From NCBI RefSeq assembly GCF_000764225.1, contig NZ_JQED01000055.1, forward strand, positions 372,001 to 436,000: DNA of 64,000 nt. The letters are read 5' to 3'. The notes beneath the pieces were generated by a model. The model had not been told where the DNA came from and made no database searches. It worked only from the letters and a program-made list of their open reading frames with translations. Made by a program: the position numbers and the translations under genes. The first letter of the stretch is position 1. Each line of letters starts with the position of its first letter. This stretch comes from Colwellia psychrerythraea. Its GTDB lineage: Bacteria > Pseudomonadota > Gammaproteobacteria > Enterobacterales > Alteromonadaceae. Shown piece after piece: positions 48,209 through 57,179 of the stretch.

Positions 48209-49225
48209 CTATTGAGGAAGCCAATCAGAGATTGCTTTACCAATCTCATGTGGAGAGTCTTCTTGTATGAAATGACTTCCTTTCACTGTTACCTCTTCAA
48301 GGTTAGGCCATGTGCGAACAAAATCACGAGCATAGCCAATCAAGAATGCACCTGGCTCAGCATTGATAAATAACTTAGGGATATCTTTTGAATTTGCCAA
48401 ATAATCTGCATAGCTTCCAACCAACGCAACTGTATCAGCAGGTTCTCCAGCAATGGGAAGTTGACGCGGACCTGCTAAAGTAGCCCGGCGGTCTTCACCA
48501 TCATTTAAGAATGGTCGACGGTATTCTGCATGCTCAGCCTCGCTTAATGGTCGAGAGATAGTGGATGGCAATAAGGTTTCAATGAAGAAATTACTGTCTA
48601 ATACCATCTTTTCGCCTTCCGCTGAACGTAATGTACCAATCGGGCCATGCAGTTCTTTTGGAAAATCATCCCAAGTTGGAAATGGAGTAACTATTGCTTC
48701 CATAAATGCAATTGTCTTTACAGCATCGCGATGAGTGTTTGCCCAGTTAAATCCAACACCAGAGCCCCAGTCATGGAGCACTAAAGTTACATTTTTATTT
48801 ACACCCAGCTCCTCTAGTAGAGCAAATGTATATTTACTATTCTCTGCTAATGAATAGTTTCCGTCTCCTCTACTATCAAGCTTCTCAGAATCTCCCATTC
48901 CAATCATATCAATTGCAATCAGTCGTCCTTTTCCTTCCATATACGGCATAACGTTTCGCCATAAGTAAATTGACGTTGGATTGCCATGTAAAAAAACAAT
49001 GGGATCACCTGTGCCTTCATCGACATAAGCCATTTTTTTACCTAATACTGTTTTGAATTTTTTTACGTATTTTAGTGTTTCTGAATCGGTTTTCATTTTA
49101 TCTATTCGCTCCGTTGATTTTGTTTTCAGTGATATCCCCTCAGCAGAAACAGGTCGCGCTGTGCTAGCAAACGCACTAGTTACCATGATTGCGATGAGAG
49201 TGTTTTTATTTAGTTTCTTGAGCAT
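48209..49225 (-). CDS. Haloalkane dehalogenase (subfamily II), predicted exported
   Basis: An alpha/beta-hydrolase that splits carbon-halogen bonds hydrolytically. The catalytic set of subfamily II is visible: nucleophile D152 in LVLHDWGSG, halide-binding N82 in HGNPTS and W153, acid E176 in FMEAIVTPF, and histidine H318 in KGSHFIQEDSP. The first 28 residues (LKKLNKNTLIAIMVTSAFA up to VSA) read as a cleaved signal peptide, so the enzyme should be periplasmic or secreted; most described members lack one. The 338 residues include this extension. It is divergent from a MarR regulator across an operator region. The natural substrate is unknown. Confidence 0.9.
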   Translation of the reverse strand: MLKKLNKNTLIAIMVTSAFASTARPVSAEGISLKTKSTERIDKMKTDSETLKYVKKFKTVLGKKMAYVDEGTGDPIVFLHGNPTSIYLWRNVMPYMEGKGRLIAIDMIGMGDSEKLDSRGDGNYSLAENSKYTFALLEELGVNKNVTLVLHDWGSGVGFNWANTHRDAVKTIAFMEAIVTPFPTWDDFPKELHGPIGTLRSAEGEKMVLDSNFFIETLLPSTISRPLSEAEHAEYRRPFLNDGEDRRATLAGPRQLPIAGEPADTVALVGSYADYLANSKDIPKLFINAEPGAFLIGYARDFVRTWPNLEEVTVKGSHFIQEDSPHEIGKAISDWLPQ

Positions 49226-49243
49226 GGCTTTAATTAATTATTA

Positions 49244-49262
49244 TATGACTGAGTCACATAAT
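49244..49262. promoter_or_regulatory. Operator repeat 1 between dehalogenase and marR
   Basis: TATGACTGAGTCACATA, flanked by TAATT; the same word recurs at 49295. Imperfect dyad TATG ... CATA. This is a probable MarR binding site, placed close to the dehalogenase start. Confidence 0.6.
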
Positions 49263-49294
49263 AATTAATAAATAAATTTTTGTCACTGTTTAAT

Positions 49295-49313
49295 TATGAT
49301 TGAGTCACATATA
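49295..49313. promoter_or_regulatory. Operator repeat 2 between dehalogenase and marR
   Basis: TATGATTGAGTCACATA, 51 bases downstream of repeat 1 and immediately upstream of the marR start. Sixteen of seventeen core bases match repeat 1. Confidence 0.6.
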
Positions 49314-49321
49314 ATTAAAAA

Positions 49322-49843
49322 ATGAAAAATATAAAATACATATCAAATATAATCGGTGCTTTTGCGACAACGATTTCAACCGACATTGAGAAAGAAGTTT
49401 CTGAGTTGGGCGGTAGGAGTTTGAGCCATGAGGCCGCATTAGTAGCAATTCACAATCACCCCAATGAAACTATTGATGTTTTAAGTAAAGTCCTAGCTTT
49501 AACACATTCAGGCACAGTCAGGCTTATCAATACACTTGAGAAAGAAGGACTTGTGATGAGATGCCGGTCAGCACAAGATGCGAGATCTGTTGTTCTGTGC
49601 ACAACAAATGATGGAAATGTACGAGTTCAATTAATACTAGATAGTCGTGAGAGAGTCGCTTTAAAATTGCTTGAAAATTTTAATGATGAACAAAAACAAA
49701 GCTTCTTAGAATTGCTCGTAATTGCGATGGGCCATTTAACAGATGAAAAAATAGTGGCTCGTCGAATTTGCCGATTCTGCAATGAGGGGATTTGTCGAAA
49801 ATTAGGCTGTCCAGTTGAGCAAGCTGTTAAGCGAACTATGTAA
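49322..49843 (+). CDS. MarR-family regulator with C-terminal cysteine cluster
   Basis: A 173-residue winged-helix regulator. The recognition part reads DVLSKVLALTHSGTVRLINTLEKEGL and the wing RCRSAQDARSVVLCTT, as in MarR. The C-terminus carries CRFCNEGICRKLGCPVE, four cysteines spaced C-X2-C-X4-C-X4-C, which could bind metal or sense oxidation; such tails occur in a subset of MarR proteins. The ATG follows an operator repeat, so autoregulation is likely. It is divergent from the exported dehalogenase, which I infer to be its target. Confidence 0.85.
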   Translation: MKNIKYISNIIGAFATTISTDIEKEVSELGGRSLSHEAALVAIHNHPNETIDVLSKVLALTHSGTVRLINTLEKEGLVMRCRSAQDARSVVLCTTNDGNVRVQLILDSRERVALKLLENFNDEQKQSFLELLVIAMGHLTDEKIVARRICRFCNEGICRKLGCPVEQAVKRTM

Positions 49844-50754
49844 TGATTCTGATATCTTTGCGGAAATGCTTATTCCAAAGAACGACCTCACAACATTGGG
49901 GTCGTCGCTGAGATATCTCACCATTTCAGAAGTACGAAAATAATGGAATCTCAGCATTGCAACTAGACCAGATCAAGAGTTATTGGAATCTTATCTCTAC
50001 CCTTAATAATCAATTACTAATGTATCAAGTCATCTAGCATCACCAGTTTCAAATCACGTCGTACAATATTCGCTAAATTTATTGTTTTGTCTCTTACAGG
50101 ATTTGTACAATTTAACTACAAAATGTGTCCATTAATATTACTGTAATACTGAGACATAACGTACGGTTCACTAATGACTTGAATGGTTAGCTTTTTAAAT
50201 TTCCTCGCACAAGAATCAACAGCTCGGCGAGTCCGAAGCGGTAATTTGTTGCTTTATAACTCAAAATTTACCATTTCTATTTTTAGATTCATTACAAGGA
50301 TAAATTGTTTCTTTTACTAATAGTGGCGAGTATAACTTGCAATTAAGTCCTAAGGAGCTTTGTGCCCCGAAGCGTCATAGAATTTAATATCTAAAATCAT
50401 ATTAATTTAATGTCCGCTTTAGGAGTTTTCGATTAAATTTTAGTATTGATTTTTTAAGTTTGAAAATGAGAGGGGATAAGAAATCTTATTATCTTATTTA
50501 GGACTATTTATCGGATTTTTTTTCATTAGATAAGCCAAATCTTATTTCCGCTATCGTATCAAAGTGAACATAAACCTGCCTAATTTTGATGGCTAATTTA
50601 GGTTAACAAAGTGGCAATAGTGATCAATAATTTTCCTTTCTTTATAGATGTGATTCCAAAGAAGATATTAATCTAGTATTTAGGACTAATACTTTGATAG
50701 AAATAGTCACTTTAGTAGCCACGCTAATAGTTCATTTCCTATACCCATTAACTA
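49844..50754. other. About 900 bases without a recognisable gene
   Basis: The longest non-coding stretch in the window. A stem ACGACC ... GGTCGT near 49883 may end marR transcription. The rest is AT-rich, with no open frame of convincing length or ribosome site on either strand and no RNA family that I recognise. Flanking genes belong to different units. Confidence 0.5.
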
Positions 50755-50788
50755 AAAAGCGGCTAACAGTTACCTGTTAGCCGCTTTT
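50755..50788 (-). terminator. Intrinsic terminator after the U32-family gene
   Basis: AAAAGCGGCTAACAG-TTAC-CTGTTAGCCGCTTTT. A perfect stem with T-runs in both directions; on the minus strand it lies 45 bases after the stop. Confidence 0.9.
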
Positions 50789-50832
50789 GATTGTCAAATG
50801 ACGCTAAACTCGATTGTTTACTACAGAGCTAA

Positions 50833-53184
50833 TTACAAACCATTATGATATTGCACATTGGTTGAGTCTGGCACGAGTGAATTTAACGCCTCTTGCGCTT
50901 TTTCTTGCTCGGTTGATAGTGCATTTGAATGACCAACTAATTCGCTACTCTCTCTGTTACTGTCATTGTTAAGTAACTGTTCAAATTGCTTAATGAGCAT
51001 GGTTTTATCAGGTGACTCTTTATCACCAGCGCCAATGTTAGTTAAATCAATCATGAAGCCATCAAATAACGGCGCTAAGTCTTGGATAATTTCGGTATTT
51101 AAAAACTGATCTTTATTATAAATACTTGGGTAACCGGCTTTTTGCTTATCAATAGCAAAAGATACCCCTTTAAGGTTAGTAATGCTCGTAGATTTATCGC
51201 ATGACAACATACAACCATTATCAATGCGTGGCTTTTCACAGCCGACACTTTGTTGGAAGAAACATTGTCTACTGGTCATTAATAAAATTGGGTGATAAAC
51301 GCTGTAAAACAATTTGAAATTATCAGGGCGCGCGATAGTTTTCATTTGTTGGCGGTTTATTTCGTTTGAAATGAAAGCGCCACTACAGTTAAAACCTTCC
51401 TTCATCGCTAATAATGCGTATGAATTAGTGGTATTTAAGAAAGGTCCTGCAATCCATTCAATACCTAATTCAAAAGCTCTATTGGCGATACCTGTGTTAT
51501 TGGTGACGATCAATTTGGGTTTTACTTGCTCTAAAATATTGAGCGCAACATCGTAGTCTTTGCCAATTAATACCGATGGGAACCACGGAATGAGTCGGGG
51601 GTTATCTTGGAAAAAGCTAACGAACTTAGTACAGCCTCGTTTATAAGCATCAGGCAGTTTGAAGTAAATGTCAGCATCGGTTACCTCGCCAAGGTTGATG
51701 TCATTTTCATCGCATATTAACAGCGATAATTTTGCCCCTTTGTCTTTTTTAGCATGACGTACTAGTTTGGGCAATTCTACTTCAGGCAATACCGATTTTC
51801 CGTCATTGAGTAAAGCCGCTATTTTATTTTTAAGCGCAGTAAGTTCTTTAAAAGGAATAGTGACATTCGCTGGAATATTATCAGTACTTAGCTCAACTAA
51901 GTTAAACTCTGCGTTATCAAAGCTTTTAAAGCGCTTTTCAATGGCACTATGGTCAAGGCAGTTTTTATCACTTGTGCTCAGTGTGCGCTCAGATTGCATT
52001 ACATGCACTTGTGCTTGAGCTGCCGTTTGGCTATTGCTTTGGAGGATTTTCTTAGTATTCGCCTCATTAATGTTAACCGTGACGGTTAACGGTTCGCCTA
52101 CTTCACCGGTGAACTTCAAGGAAAGCGTACGCTTTTCAATACTGAGGTACTTTATTTTATCAAATACATCGGCGTGTATTGCTTCTTTTTCATCATTTAA
52201 GTTTTGTTCAACCTCTTGAATCTGTACCACAGATATAGCATTACTATTATCAATGGCGTGATATTTAGAATTGTCACGCGGATTTTCAATGAACATTGAT
52301 TGGTTTAAATCACCACGTAAAAAGGCATTGGAAAAATCACGATTGAATACTTTGTACAGTCGTTCGCCATCTTCAAGTAACTCACCGGTATTTACAAAAC
52401 CATCGATTTGTTTACGGAAGCTATCAATAACGGTGTGCACGTAACTAGCCCCTTTGATGCGGCCTTCAACTTTAAATGAATGAACACCTGCATCGATAAG
52501 TGCCGGTAAATCAAAAAAGGCAGAGTTGTCTTTAATGTTTAATGGGAATTTATTACCAGATTCGGTCGGTTTATATTCTTCTCGACACGCTTGGCTGCAA
52601 CGCCCTCTGTTACCTGAGTTACCAACACTTGCTGAAGTGGAGTAACATAAACCAGAGAAGGCAACACATAATGAGCCGTGCACAAATACTTCAGTGAGCA
52701 CGTCTTCTTGATGCGATACGGCCGTAATGGCACTTATTTCTTTTAAATTTAATTCACGCGATAAGTTAACGCGCGACGCACCTAATTTTTTCAAAAAGGG
52801 AATTTGGCCAATATTATGCGTAGTTAACTGCGTTGAGGCATGAATATCTAAGGTAGGGAAATGTTTATTTAAGATATAAAGCATACCCAAATCTTGCACA
52901 ATAACACCATCAAGCGTGGTGTTCGCTAATTTACTTAATAACTTAGCCAGAGTTTTAAATTCTCGCTCTAGAATAATGATATTGAGCGTTAAGAATATTT
53001 GGCATTCGTATTCATGGGCTAGTCTAATAATACCGACGAGTTCATCAAAAGAAATATTAGATGCACGATTTCGTGCATTGAAGGTATCTAAACCGCAGTA
53101 CACTGCATCTGCGCCTGCAATAATGGCGGCTTTGATCGCATCGATATCACCACCGGGGGCTAATAATTCTATTTTAGGACTCAT
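50833..53184 (-). CDS. rlhA: U32-family protein, RlhA-like (23S rRNA C2501 hydroxylation)
   Basis: A 783-residue member of the U32 'peptidase' family. N-terminal LLAPGGDIDAIKAAIIAGAD, HASTQLTTHN and the signature NRGRCSQACREEY are visible, then SFKVEGRIKGASYV. E. coli RlhA (653 residues) hydroxylates cytidine 2501 of 23S rRNA and has the same blocks. A cysteine group RQCFFQQSVGCEKPR with NGCMLSC near residues 638-660 would suit an Fe-S site, as in related U32 enzymes. The protein is about 130 residues longer, mostly in the middle and a Ser/Asn/Glu-rich tail. The RlhA identity is plausible but not certain; another U32 role is possible. Confidence 0.72.
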   Translation of the reverse strand: MSPKIELLAPGGDIDAIKAAIIAGADAVYCGLDTFNARNRASNISFDELVGIIRLAHEYECQIFLTLNIIILEREFKTLAKLLSKLANTTLDGVIVQDLGMLYILNKHFPTLDIHASTQLTTHNIGQIPFLKKLGASRVNLSRELNLKEISAITAVSHQEDVLTEVFVHGSLCVAFSGLCYSTSASVGNSGNRGRCSQACREEYKPTESGNKFPLNIKDNSAFFDLPALIDAGVHSFKVEGRIKGASYVHTVIDSFRKQIDGFVNTGELLEDGERLYKVFNRDFSNAFLRGDLNQSMFIENPRDNSKYHAIDNSNAISVVQIQEVEQNLNDEKEAIHADVFDKIKYLSIEKRTLSLKFTGEVGEPLTVTVNINEANTKKILQSNSQTAAQAQVHVMQSERTLSTSDKNCLDHSAIEKRFKSFDNAEFNLVELSTDNIPANVTIPFKELTALKNKIAALLNDGKSVLPEVELPKLVRHAKKDKGAKLSLLICDENDINLGEVTDADIYFKLPDAYKRGCTKFVSFFQDNPRLIPWFPSVLIGKDYDVALNILEQVKPKLIVTNNTGIANRAFELGIEWIAGPFLNTTNSYALLAMKEGFNCSGAFISNEINRQQMKTIARPDNFKLFYSVYHPILLMTSRQCFFQQSVGCEKPRIDNGCMLSCDKSTSITNLKGVSFAIDKQKAGYPSIYNKDQFLNTEIIQDLAPLFDGFMIDLTNIGAGDKESPDKTMLIKQFEQLLNNDSNRESSELVGHSNALSTEQEKAQEALNSLVPDSTNVQYHNGL

Positions 53185-53328
53185 TTTACAACTTTAGCCA
53201 ATTAAACGGCGGTTAAATTTCAAAGGGGGGATTTTACTGGTAAAATGAGGCAATGAATACCGTTTACGTCGCTTATTTATGCTGATTATTGTTCACGTTA
53301 AAAATTACTGTGCTGGAATTCCCTGCCA

Positions 53329-54018
53329 ATGAAGACAAGTCTTACTAAAAAATCTAATGATACGAGTGCCTTACCTATTATCTATTCGTTGAGAAATTGT
53401 CCTTATGCCATGCGGGCAAGACTGGCTATTTTTAAAGCGCAGCAGACGGTATTATTACGAGACTTGGTATTAAGTAATAAACCAGCAGAAATGATTGCCG
53501 TTTCACCCAAAGGTACAGTACCTGTATTGGTGCTAACTAATGGCAGGGTAATTGAAGAAAGTTTAGAAGTAATGTTATGGGCATTACAGCAAACAGATCC
53601 AGATGATTTGTTTCACTGTGATGATGAAGGGGCATTACCTGCAATGCTTTCACTTATTAGTACATTCGATAATGATTTTAAAACGAGTTTAGAAGCGTAT
53701 AAGTGCGCAAAACGTTATCAAGAGGATAATGTTGACGAGTGCAGAATTGTTTGTCAGCAATACATTGAACAATTAGAGCAACGGTTAACTGAGCATAGGT
53801 TCTTGATGTCAGATAAAGAAAGTTTGGCAGATATTGCGCTAGTGCCCTTTATTCGACAATTTGCGCGCGTTGAGCGTCAGTGGTATTTGCAATCACCTTA
53901 CCCAAAAGTAAGGCGATGGTTAAATAGTTATTTGCAGAGTCCTGTTTTTACTAAAGTGATGGCGAAACATCCTTTGTGGTTAGATAATCATGAAGATGTA
54001 CTGTTTGGTGTTAATTAA
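53329..54018 (+). CDS. Glutathione S-transferase family protein
   Basis: A 229-residue protein with a thioredoxin-like N-terminal domain, IIYSLRNCPYAMRARLAIF, in which cysteine 24 of CPYA takes the catalytic place as in omega-like and Grx2-like enzymes. SPKGTVPVLVL holds the cis-proline and EESLEVMLW the glutathione-binding Glu-Ser. The C-terminal half is helical (LADIALVPFIRQFARV). The substrate is unknown; reduction of mixed disulfides or dehalogenation are family options. It is convergent with the NUDIX gene, only eight bases apart. Confidence 0.88.
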   Translation: MKTSLTKKSNDTSALPIIYSLRNCPYAMRARLAIFKAQQTVLLRDLVLSNKPAEMIAVSPKGTVPVLVLTNGRVIEESLEVMLWALQQTDPDDLFHCDDEGALPAMLSLISTFDNDFKTSLEAYKCAKRYQEDNVDECRIVCQQYIEQLEQRLTEHRFLMSDKESLADIALVPFIRQFARVERQWYLQSPYPKVRRWLNSYLQSPVFTKVMAKHPLWLDNHEDVLFGVN

Positions 54019-54026
54019 TTCACTAA

Positions 54027-54584
54027 TTAACTAACTACAGAAGGCACCGCTTCATTTAATAATTCACTAACAATCAGCTTGAGTAAGAAAGTCTCACGCT
54101 CTATTGATAGGCCTTTCTTGTCGCTTTTAGCGATGGTTTCTTCGTTGTGAACAATGGCCTGATGGATATTCATCCATACCGGGTGCATACCGTTACTTAG
54201 CTCATGGGCTTCAAGCTCTGGCTCAAGTAATTCATCATCGATGGTGCAGGTATAACAATATGATTGCATATGAACGATATCAAAGCCTTCTTTATGCCAT
54301 GGTCTGAATTCTTCATACAGACCAAACGCTTTAACATTTTGAATGCTATGTGCCCCTGTTTCTTCTTTTAATTCACGGATAAGTCCATCAATATTACTCT
54401 CGCCTTCATCAATACCGCCGCCAGGCAAACTGTAGTCGTGATATCGCTTGGTATATAGCAGTAATATATTGTCACCTTTAAGCACAATTGCTCTGGTTGC
54501 CTTACGGGTAAATTGTTTGGCTGACAGATCGTTGATGTCAGAGTGGACAGTTGATTTAAGTAAGCGCATAAGTGAATGAGGCAT
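54027..54584 (-). CDS. NUDIX hydrolase
   Basis: A 185-residue pyrophosphohydrolase. The Nudix box is intact: G-G-I-D-E-G-E at residues 56-62 and RELKEETGA at 70-78. SLPGG precedes the box. N-terminal residues 1-30 are not conserved by eye, and the start could be the ATG six codons in. The substrate cannot be deduced; the helix after the box is unremarkable. It is convergent with the GST gene. Confidence 0.9.
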   Translation of the reverse strand: MPHSLMRLLKSTVHSDINDLSAKQFTRKATRAIVLKGDNILLLYTKRYHDYSLPGGGIDEGESNIDGLIRELKEETGAHSIQNVKAFGLYEEFRPWHKEGFDIVHMQSYCYTCTIDDELLEPELEAHELSNGMHPVWMNIHQAIVHNEETIAKSDKKGLSIERETFLLKLIVSELLNEAVPSVVS

Positions 54585-54685
54585 AAGTTGAGTGGGGCAT
54601 AAGTGAGTATTTAATAAATATTGCTGTTAGATGGGGGCTTGCGCCCGTCATATCAAGTTATTGCAAGGTAACAAAGGCAATAGGG

Positions 54686-54770
54686 TAGTGATAAATACTT
54701 GCCTTGTATACCTTGATGTTGCGGTTAACTGTGCTTAGCGCGCGAATTTTGGCAAGCTAGTTTATCACTA
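54686..54770. repeat. Inverted repeat downstream of the XRE gene
   Basis: TAGTGATAAATACTTGCC and, on the other strand, TAGTGATAAACTAGCTTGCC enclose about 50 bases. It may be a terminator-like structure for the XRE gene or a small repeat element. Confidence 0.4.
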
Positions 54771-54777
54771 GCCAAGG

Positions 54778-54981
54778 TTATTTTGTTTCAACTTCATCAT
54801 CAAAGATATCTTCAATGGGTAACTTAAATAGTCTTGCTGCTTTAAACGCTAAAGGTAAACTTGGATCAAACTTACCTTTTTCAATAGCATTAATTGTTTG
54901 CCTTGATACCTCTAAAGCTTCAGCTAGTTGTGCTTGAGTCCAGTCTCGTTCAGCACGTAGTACTTTTAAACGATTTTTCAT
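54778..54981 (-). CDS. XRE-family transcriptional regulator
   Basis: A 67-residue regulator consisting of little more than a helix-turn-helix: TQAQLAEALEVSRQTINAIE at residues 15-34, then KGKFDPSLPLAFKAARLF and the tail IEDIFDDEVETK. This form is common for regulators paired with a membrane gene. The ATG overlaps the stop of the membrane gene by four bases, so the two are coupled. Targets are unknown. Confidence 0.92.
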   Translation of the reverse strand: MKNRLKVLRAERDWTQAQLAEALEVSRQTINAIEKGKFDPSLPLAFKAARLFKLPIEDIFDDEVETK

Positions 54982-55400
54982 CGATACTTCCTATGACCAG
55001 CAATAATAGCGGTTAAATTGGTAAGGCACATAACAATAATTAAATGGGATATTTCAGGCTCAAAGGCAATCAGTTTAATATCTTCTAACAATTCATAACT
55101 TAGCCCTACCACTAATCCTACACCTAAGGTAACCGCCATTGCATCGAAAAGGATTTTTTGCTGCATTTCATCTAAACCTCGTAAATAGTCTCTATTAGCA
55201 ACTAACATTCGAAATCCAACTGCTAGATTAACTAACAGGGTAATAATGGTTAAACTTGTATTGAAGTCCCAAATAAATCTTGGCGCAAATGCAGCAATAG
55301 CCATAGTAACAACCCAAACCATTGTCCAATTTCTTAATGATTTTGTATTGGCATTATTTTTTGTTTGATAACTACTTTGTTCACAATCTTGCTTTGTCAT
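54978..55400 (-). CDS. Membrane protein paired with the XRE regulator
   Basis: A 140-residue protein with four hydrophobic segments (MVWVVTMAIAAFAP, LTIITLLVNLAVGF, AMAVTLGVGLVVGL, LIIVMCLTNLTAII). The loop RGLDEMQQKILFDAMA is reminiscent of DUF2178-like membrane proteins encoded with small XRE regulators. It has no enzyme motif. It is translated first and overlaps the regulator start. The function is unknown. Confidence 0.78.
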   Translation of the reverse strand: MTKQDCEQSSYQTKNNANTKSLRNWTMVWVVTMAIAAFAPRFIWDFNTSLTIITLLVNLAVGFRMLVANRDYLRGLDEMQQKILFDAMAVTLGVGLVVGLSYELLEDIKLIAFEPEISHLIIVMCLTNLTAIIAGHRKYR

Positions 55401-55637
55401 AAGTCAGCTCTCTTTGATTTTTTGTAAAGTGTATTTGACTTTATTGTAAGTGCTTTGTTGTCTAAGTCAAGTGTGCTTTACAAAAAGAATGGTCTTCTAG
55501 TCTTTACCAGGTACTTTCAATGGCATAAAAATAACAAAAGTTAGCTAATTATTGCTAAATCTGGGTATAATTCCGTAGGTTTTTCGTTGTCTTTAGCATA
55601 TTAATATTTTGATTCGTATGCGAAAAATACAACACTT

Positions 55638-55690
55638 ATACCCGCTCTACTTCAAGATGCTGAACTTGCATCTTGAAGTAGAGCGGGTAT
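55638..55690. repeat. Perfect 23-bp palindrome, ATACCC family
   Basis: ATACCCGCTCTACTTCAAGA + TGC, a seven-base loop TGAACTT, then the exact reverse complement. It is the same kind of sequence as the ends of the 32036-32300 element and the palindrome in the btuB riboswitch. It lies in the 5' region of the lipoprotein gene, about 50 bases before its start. Confidence 0.8.
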
Positions 55691-55742
55691 ATATCATTTT
55701 CACTTATCCGTTATTTTGAAATAACACCTTGAGGATCTTCCC

Positions 55743-57098
55743 TTGAATAAATATTTAATCTCTCCTTTATTGCTAAGTCTTTTTCTTCAAGGTTGTGGTG
55801 GAGGTTCATCCTCTTCGCCTGAAGTGCCTGTAGACCCCGTTGAATACACTTTCTCATTAACTGCACAATTGACCAACGATTGTGGTGTGGCTAGTGCTTT
55901 TACAGACGTAGAACTTTTGCTGCAAGATGACTCATGGCAAACGCTAAATACCTATAAAGCAGATGATAAGGGGCTGATAAATTTTGTTACCACTAGTGAG
56001 TTTATTAACTACACGTTAGTAGCGAAAGATCAGCAGGGTAGTGAGGCACAAGGGTTGAATGTGGTGAGCTTTTACCAAGCGAGCAGTGCCACGCCATCCC
56101 AATATCAAGCGCAGTTTGATGAGTTAGTTGATAACACTACGTGTGAGTGTTTAACGCAAAACCTAGAGCTTTCTCATCGTCCTTTTGTTACCCAAACGGA
56201 TGTAAGCAGTTCATTACCCTTTGATAATTGGAAAGAAGTTGACGATAGCACAACTCTATTTGAAGGTGTGAAGGTGTGTCGTGCTGTAGAGGGCGATTGG
56301 CCATTGCATTCCTTTTCAGTGAAGGGAACTGATGCGAATCAAAAATTGATAGCTGCTGCCGATTTTTCAAATGACTTTTCAGAAAATGTCGCAGGTGTTT
56401 GGAGTTTATCTGCTTTTCAAGTAGCGGATGCGGTTGACTTAGTCATGCCCCATCAGGATTTTAATACTAATCAGTTGATTAAAGATATTAAGCATTTTCC
56501 TATCGCGGTTACTGAAGATGACGATAGTGTATTAGTCTTTAGTACCCATGATTATATCAGTGAAGCTTATTATCAATCTCAAGCCAGTGTCACTTTTGAT
56601 GAGAGTAGTTCTATCTTTGGTAGTTCAGTCATTAAAACCCATCATCAAGTGATTTCGACAATTGCACAAGATTCATTTCTAGTGAAAGCAAATGCGCAAA
56701 AACCACCAATTGATGATAGAAACTTTTCAGAAATAAAAGAAGATGGTAGTTATGATTACTCGGCTGTCTCAGGTTATCCAATGGCGGTAATAAGTTTTAC
56801 TTTTACCGCTTACGATCCGGATACGTCTTTATTAATGCCTGCTAAATGGACATTCTATGGGCCTGAGCAAGGGATGTTAGCAATCAGTGCTGACCTAACG
56901 GGTTACAAAGACATCATTAATATTGATACAGACAAAAAATCTACCGATATACACTTAATAAAAAGCATGATGACAAATAATTATCAAGACTACATAAAGT
57001 ATTATCAAGGCGGAAATACCGTAGAGAATGCTATAGAGGCTAGCCATGATTTTGTTAGAAATATTGATGAAGTTGAAATCAGCATCAAGTTGAAATAA
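55743..57098 (+). CDS. Lipoprotein of unknown function
   Basis: A 451-residue product from a TTG start with GAGG eight bases upstream. The N-terminus KYLISPLLLSLFLQGCGGGSSSS is a lipoprotein signal with lipobox LFLQGC and an acceptor cysteine followed by Gly/Ser, so it should be anchored in the outer membrane or face the surface. The body is acidic with beta-type composition and no motif that I recognise. Cysteines at about residues 41 and 128-130 could form a disulfide. It is convergent with btuB, sharing a bidirectional terminator. No function is proposed. Confidence 0.75.
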   Translation: MNKYLISPLLLSLFLQGCGGGSSSSPEVPVDPVEYTFSLTAQLTNDCGVASAFTDVELLLQDDSWQTLNTYKADDKGLINFVTTSEFINYTLVAKDQQGSEAQGLNVVSFYQASSATPSQYQAQFDELVDNTTCECLTQNLELSHRPFVTQTDVSSSLPFDNWKEVDDSTTLFEGVKVCRAVEGDWPLHSFSVKGTDANQKLIAAADFSNDFSENVAGVWSLSAFQVADAVDLVMPHQDFNTNQLIKDIKHFPIAVTEDDDSVLVFSTHDYISEAYYQSQASVTFDESSSIFGSSVIKTHHQVISTIAQDSFLVKANAQKPPIDDRNFSEIKEDGSYDYSAVSGYPMAVISFTFTAYDPDTSLLMPAKWTFYGPEQGMLAISADLTGYKDIINIDTDKKSTDIHLIKSMMTNNYQDYIKYYQGGNTVENAIEASHDFVRNIDEVEISIKLK

Positions 57099-57116
57099 TT
57101 CTTAATTTTTATCAAT

Positions 57117-57146
57117 AAAAAAGCCTGCAAATGCAGGCTTTTTTGT
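57117..57146. terminator. Bidirectional terminator between the lipoprotein gene and btuB
   Basis: AAAAAAGCCTGCA-AA-TGCAGGCTTTTTT: a symmetric stem with A and T runs, serving both convergent genes. Confidence 0.93.
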
Positions 57147-57179
57147 ACGTGAAAATTACTTTATAAATATATCGTTAGC

